Assembly (NCBI GenBank): GCA_938743325.2
Contig: OW568888.1
Coordinates: 535,170-599,169 of the forward strand
Source: Pycnococcus provasolii
Taxonomy: Eukaryota > Chlorophyta > Pseudoscourfieldiophyceae > Pseudoscourfieldiales > Pycnococcaceae
DNA: 64,000 nt
Direction of reading: 5' to 3'
How positions within the stretch are numbered: the first letter of the stretch is position 1; every line of letters begins with the position of its first letter. The translations under genes were made by a program, and so were the position numbers. Positions 61,030 to 64,000 of this stretch are shown here, piece after piece. Below the pieces are notes generated by a model. That model was not told the origin of the DNA. It searched no databases and worked only from the letters and a program-made list of their open reading frames with translations.

Positions 61030-61830
61030 ATGGACACAAAGCCGCACGGCAAGCGAATAAGGAGTACGCAAGGAAATCTTGTGCGAAGCATGGGGGATTG
61101 GCAGAACAGGCAAGAAGGAACGTCCGAATTGCGTGCGACGTGCGAAATGAAAGGTGTTGGAAAGAAGCGTGAGAGGGACCCTGATGGTTTGCGTAATGTG
61201 CTTCAAGGAGTGATATACAAGAGCCTGAGGTCTGATGTCTTGTTGAATGTGTTGAAAGGAATGGACGGCACGTTGGGAATGGAATACATCGAAGACAAGC
61301 TACGAACGTACTTGCGCGAAGAACAGGTGGATATGAAGGATATGAAGTACAGCGTGTATAGAACTGCCGAAGTATATCGTGGTGTGGACGACGAAGGCGG
61401 GAATGCCGAGGTGGTGCAGTTTGTGAGAGCAACAGAATCTTTTCGCGGGGAAGAACGAAGGGATTTCTGCGTCGTGAAGGGGAACGCAAGAAAAGGAAGA
61501 TGGGCAGGCAGAGAAACGGAATGGCACGCAAAGGCACTGGTGTTCTTGACAGCGAGTGGTTACCAGAAGGGGAATTTCGAAAAGCGAGTGACGTTTGACA
61601 TGGTGTATGTGAGGTGGCTCAGGAAGGTATCCGACGAGTGGTTCAACAAGCTAGGTGAAGACAAGCAAGAAGTCATGAAACACTTCAAAGGGGCAACATT
61701 CACGTTTATGACTGGGGAAGAGGCATACGATGTGATTACAACACAGGCACTCGAGAAGAGGGCTCCGTTGGAGAATGTGAACAAAGATGGGCAAGGAGTA
61801 TTTGTGAATAACGAGTACGTGGAAATGTAA
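61030..61830 (+). CDS. Transposon ORF3: C-terminal domain of the transposase in a separate frame
   Basis: The 266-codon frame begins 31 bp after the ORF2 stop. Residues about 125-200 ('VQFVRATESFRGEERRDFCV', 'WHAKALVFLTASG', 'VTFDMVYVRWLRK') and the last residues ('QGVFVNNEYVEM') match the terminal domain of Plavaka/CACTA transposases, usually fused to the catalytic part (VRC-xSFR-GxxRxDxV, WYAxLLxxF, AxVRWF, FFVN). Here it lies in another frame. A short intron, programmed frameshifting or an old indel could explain the split. Codon use is the same as in ORF1 and ORF2. Confidence 0.7.
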   Translation: MDTKPHGKRIRSTQGNLVRSMGDWQNRQEGTSELRATCEMKGVGKKRERDPDGLRNVLQGVIYKSLRSDVLLNVLKGMDGTLGMEYIEDKLRTYLREEQVDMKDMKYSVYRTAEVYRGVDDEGGNAEVVQFVRATESFRGEERRDFCVVKGNARKGRWAGRETEWHAKALVFLTASGYQKGNFEKRVTFDMVYVRWLRKVSDEWFNKLGEDKQEVMKHFKGATFTFMTGEEAYDVITTQALEKRAPLENVNKDGQGVFVNNEYVEM

Positions 61831-61865
61831 GAAGGTGGCGTGTAACACCAATTGGGCAACCAACC

Positions 61866-62088
61866 CCCCAGCTCCGACCCCTCCGGAGGCCTCAGGAGGC
61901 CTCAAGACCCCTCCGGACCCCTCAGGAGGCCTCAGGAGGCCTCAGACCCCTCAGACCCCTCCGGAGGCCTCCGGAGGCCTCCGGAGGCCTCAGACCCCTC
62001 CGGAGGCCTCAGGAGGCCTCAGGAGGCCTCGCCAAAAGCGCGGCCTCCGGAGGCCTCCGGAGGGGTCTGCGGCCTCCGGAGGCCTCCG
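61866..62088. repeat. Right subterminal GC-rich repeats
   Basis: Tandem CCTCCGGAGGCCTC / CAGGAGGCCTC / CAGACCCCTCCGGAGG motifs run almost without break to the right terminal repeat. They share the GAGGCC core with the left subterminal block but not its CACGCGG part, so the two ends are asymmetric. Confidence 0.75.
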
Positions 62089-62111
62089 GAGGCCGCTGTC
62101 GAAGAAGTAGA
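62089..62111 (-). repeat. Right terminal inverted repeat (23 bp)
   Basis: Exact reverse complement of 56794-56816, followed directly by the hexamer CGCACG (62112-62117) and resumed satellite. Confidence 0.9.
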
Positions 62112-62645
62112 CGCACGGCTTTGTCGCGTACGGTACCGTGTGCGTGGACGTCACAGGCTCAGGGCAACACCATTGCCCGGAGAATGTGACGCGCCGACGT
62201 GCGTAGTTGTGCCGCCGGTAACGCGCCGCAGCCCCTTTGACGCAAAAAGTCTTGCAAAAAACCATACGATAGATTTCTCGGGGTATGAGCTCGTTTGCAC
62301 GCCCGCACGGCTGTGTCGCGTACGGTACCGTGTGCGTGGACGTCACAGGCTCAGGGAAACACCATTGCCCGGAGAATGTGACGCGCCGACGTGCGTAGTT
62401 GTGCCGCCGGTAACGCGCCGCAGCCCCTTTGACGCAAAAAGTCTTGCAAAAAACCATACGATAGATTTCTCGGGGTATGAGCTCGTTTGCACGCCCGCAC
62501 GGCTTTGTCGCGTACGGTACCGTGTGCGTGGACGTCACAGGCTCAGGGCAACACCATTGCCCGGAGAATGTGACGCGCCGACGTGCGTAGTTGTGCCGCC
62601 GGTAACGCGCCACAGCCCCTTTGACGCAAAAAGTCTTGTGAAAAA
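62112..62645. repeat. Satellite array, right remnant (about three monomers)
   Basis: The satellite resumes with the B-type segment (GGCTTTGTCGCGTACGGTACC, a local T variant of GCTGTGTCGCG) and runs for nearly three 192-bp monomers. It ends mid-unit at CTTGTGAAAAACCACC, where a new GT-rich sequence starts. Confidence 0.9.
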
Positions 62646-62650
62646 CCACC

Positions 62651-62868
62651 GTGTGCGTGGATGCTGTGGTGTATGCATGTACCTGCTTGTGAGTTTGTTA
62701 TGATGTGCCGTCCGATACGCGCGTGCTTTCTGTGGTACGTGCTAAATATGCTTGTGCGTGCGTGTGCTGTGGTGTATGCATGTACCTGCTTGTGAGTTTG
62801 TTATGGTGTGCTTTGCGATACGCGCGTGCTCTCTGTGGTACGTGCTTAATATTCTTTTTTTCGCGTAT
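62651..62868. repeat. 103-bp tandem duplication
   Basis: GCTGTGGTGTATGCATGTAC recurs at 62663 and 62766 and the following about 100 bp are similar (CCTGCTTGTGAGTTTGTTATG, ...GATACGCGCGTGCT). It is not coding. Confidence 0.8.
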
Positions 62869-62879
62869 AACTTGGAGCA

Positions 62880-62955
62880 ACACGTGACGGCGTCACGTTT
62901 ACTTGACGCGTGACGCGTCACGTGACGCGTCGCGACGCCTTCCCTTTCCGGCGTG
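62880..62955. repeat. Cluster of CACGTGACG/ACGCGT palindromes
   Basis: Overlapping palindromic words (TGACGCGTGACGCGTCA, CACGTG, GACGCGTC) allow several alternative hairpins within 75 bp. It lies between the satellite and the telomere-type repeats. Confidence 0.7.
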
Positions 62956-63534
62956 ACGGCGTAAATGCCCAGGTATACGTCCGCGTACGTGTGCGTACAT
63001 ATGCATGTCTGCGTAAGTGTCGCGTTATTAGCATATGCCGGGAGTATTTGTTTTCTTGTGTTTGCGCGTCCGTGCGTGTGATATACTCTTCTGCCGCCAA
63101 CCTAGCCAGCGTGATTGAGTGCTTTGTCGCGTGTGGTTTGCCACCATAATGCTCTTACATGCCTTGCTGCTTGCGCGGTGAGCGTGCTTACCTGTACGCT
63201 CGCTTGTCCTTGACTGACTTGACTGACGACTTCGTGTGTGTGAGCGGCTGAGCGCTGGGTGGTATAATGGTTTGCGTGTTTGTGTGTGTTTGCTGCGCAT
63301 GTATGTGTTTATGGTCGCATGTGTCAAGTGCGTGTAAGGTGTGTGTGTTGTGGTGTGCTAGAGAGTGCTACGCGTGTGTTTGCGTGTGCGTGTGTGTATG
63401 CTGCGTGAGGGTGCCTAGAGGTGTGCACGCAAAGGGTGTGCGCCGCTCACTCAGGTGGTGTGCGCGAAAGGTATGTGTATGCTGCGTGCGGGTGCTTAGA
63501 GGTATGTGTGCAAGCAAGGGGTGTTAGGGCATGG
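62956..63534. other. GT-rich subtelomere-like DNA without genes
   Basis: TGTGTGCGTGTGTGCTGCG-like irregular repeats on the plus strand; frames here encode Cys/Val/Arg low-complexity only. No gene is supported. Confidence 0.6.
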
Positions 63535-63537
63535 GGT

Positions 63538-63606
63538 GTGCACGCAGGCAGGGGGTGCACGCAGGCAGGGGGTGCACGCAGGCAGGGGGTGCAAGCAGGC
63601 AGGGGG
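63538..63606. repeat. 16-bp tandem repeat (GTGCACGCAGGCAGGG)
   Basis: Four units, the last with GTGCAAGC, directly before the telomere-type tract. Confidence 0.85.
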
Positions 63607-63630
63607 TGTGAGCGCTAGGGGTGTGCGCGC

Positions 63631-63835
63631 TAGGGTTAGGGTTAGGGTTGCGGGTTAGGGGTTAGGGTTAGGGTTAGGGTTAGGGTTAGGGTTAGGGTTA
63701 GGGTTAGGGTTAGGGTTAGGGTTAGGGTTAGGGTTAGGGTTAGGGTTAGGGTTAGGGTTAGGGTTAGGGTTAGGGTTAGGGTTAGGGTTAGGGTTAGGGT
63801 TAGGGTTAGGGTTAGGGTTAGGGTTATGGTTACGG
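63631..63835 (+). repeat. TTAGGG telomere-type tract (about 30 units), internal
   Basis: The plus strand reads (TTAGGG)n with a few variants at the left edge (TTGCGGG, TTAGGGG) and at the right edge (TTATGG, TTACGGG). Orientation is that of a right-hand chromosome end, but about 165 bp of non-telomeric sequence follows, so in this assembly the tract is interstitial. Confidence 0.95.
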
Positions 63836-64000
63836 GTGCCAGTTTCCCTTTTCCCCTGCTTTCCGCATTCGCTCGCTTGTGCGTGCTTGCCTGCTCACTT
63901 GCTTGCTACGAAGTACGTAAGTTTTGATGTCGCTCTTCGTGGATCGCGTCGTCGTCGTCGTCGTCGTCGTCCTCGGGTGATGATCAGAGGAGGACGAGGT
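63836..64000. other. Non-telomeric flank with GTC trinucleotide run
   Basis: Unique sequence with CTTGC-rich part, then (GTC)8-9 at about 63946-63971 and AGGAGGACGAGG at the window edge. It could be the edge of the next gene; nothing can be assigned. Confidence 0.6.

Larger units (their letters stand above)
56794..62111 (+). mobile_element. Complete DNA transposon (5,318 bp), Plavaka/CACTA-like, inserted in the satellite
   Basis: The element interrupts a satellite monomer at GCCCGCACG|GCT. Its ends are perfect 23-bp inverted repeats starting TCTACTTCTTCGACAGC (56794-56816 and 62089-62111). The host hexamer CGCACG is duplicated on both sides (56788-56793 and 62112-62117). Inside are subterminal GC-rich repeats at both ends, a 51-bp minisatellite and three plus-strand open frames. 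The frames use AT-richer codons than neighbouring genes. The second and third frames match the catalytic and C-terminal parts of Plavaka/CACTA-type transposases. Perfect ends, intact target duplication and open frames suggest recent insertion and possibly an autonomous element. Confidence 0.9.

Noticed and set aside
63631-64000. Calling the TTAGGG tract the chromosome end
   Set aside because: Non-telomeric sequence follows for 165 bp, so the assembly places it internally.

Overview
This is a eukaryotic nuclear window. It has a spliced gene with a GTAAGT...CTAAC...CAG intron and families found only in eukaryotes (tubulin-tyrosine-ligase-like, HEATR5/LAA1-like, a centromeric-type histone H3, RCC1 repeats). 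It also has TTAGGG telomere-type repeats and a 10-kb satellite. High GC, few introns, very large repeat proteins and 'integrase-repeat' proteins fit a small free-living protist, most likely a marine microalga. I cannot name the lineage. I recognised no tRNA or rRNA gene.

Layout. 0.0-10.5 kb: a methionine-synthase fragment, a chimeric helical/flavoreductase gene, unrecognised genes, an EcsC-like gene with one intron, a CENP-A-like histone H3 and a repeat-rich Cys protein. 10.5-32 kb: a patchwork of giant-repeat protein, integrase-repeat proteins, a coiled-coil repeat protein and many broken pieces of large secreted or surface proteins (LamG/concanavalin-like, SUEL lectin, cadherin-like and filamin-like domains). 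Some pieces are copied without visible change in both orientations. 32-35.4 kb: two intact-looking housekeeping genes (TTLL and ketopantoate reductase), convergent. 36.2-39.8 kb: a heavily frameshifted LamG/cadherin-like relic. 40.2-46.2 kb: a zinc-finger protein with a dioxygenase-like tail, then a HEATR5/LAA1-like HEAT protein. 46.55-62.64 kb: a satellite of 192-bp monomers (about 53 left, 3 right), split by a 5,318-bp DNA transposon with 23-bp perfect terminal inverted repeats and a 6-bp target duplication. 62.6-64 kb: GT-rich minisatellites, then about 200 bp of TTAGGG repeats that do not end the sequence.

How it fits together. The right half looks subtelomeric or pericentromeric (satellite, transposon, telomere repeats). 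The middle looks like a recombination-prone region where gene fragments are duplicated and joined out of frame. The transposon is the clearest self-contained system: a Plavaka/CACTA-like transposase in two reading frames, an unrecognised 376-codon partner, and arrays of subterminal repeats at both ends. Many entries are called pseudogenes because joins, frameshifts and stops are visible. Some could instead be assembly or base-calling errors, and this is stated where it applies.
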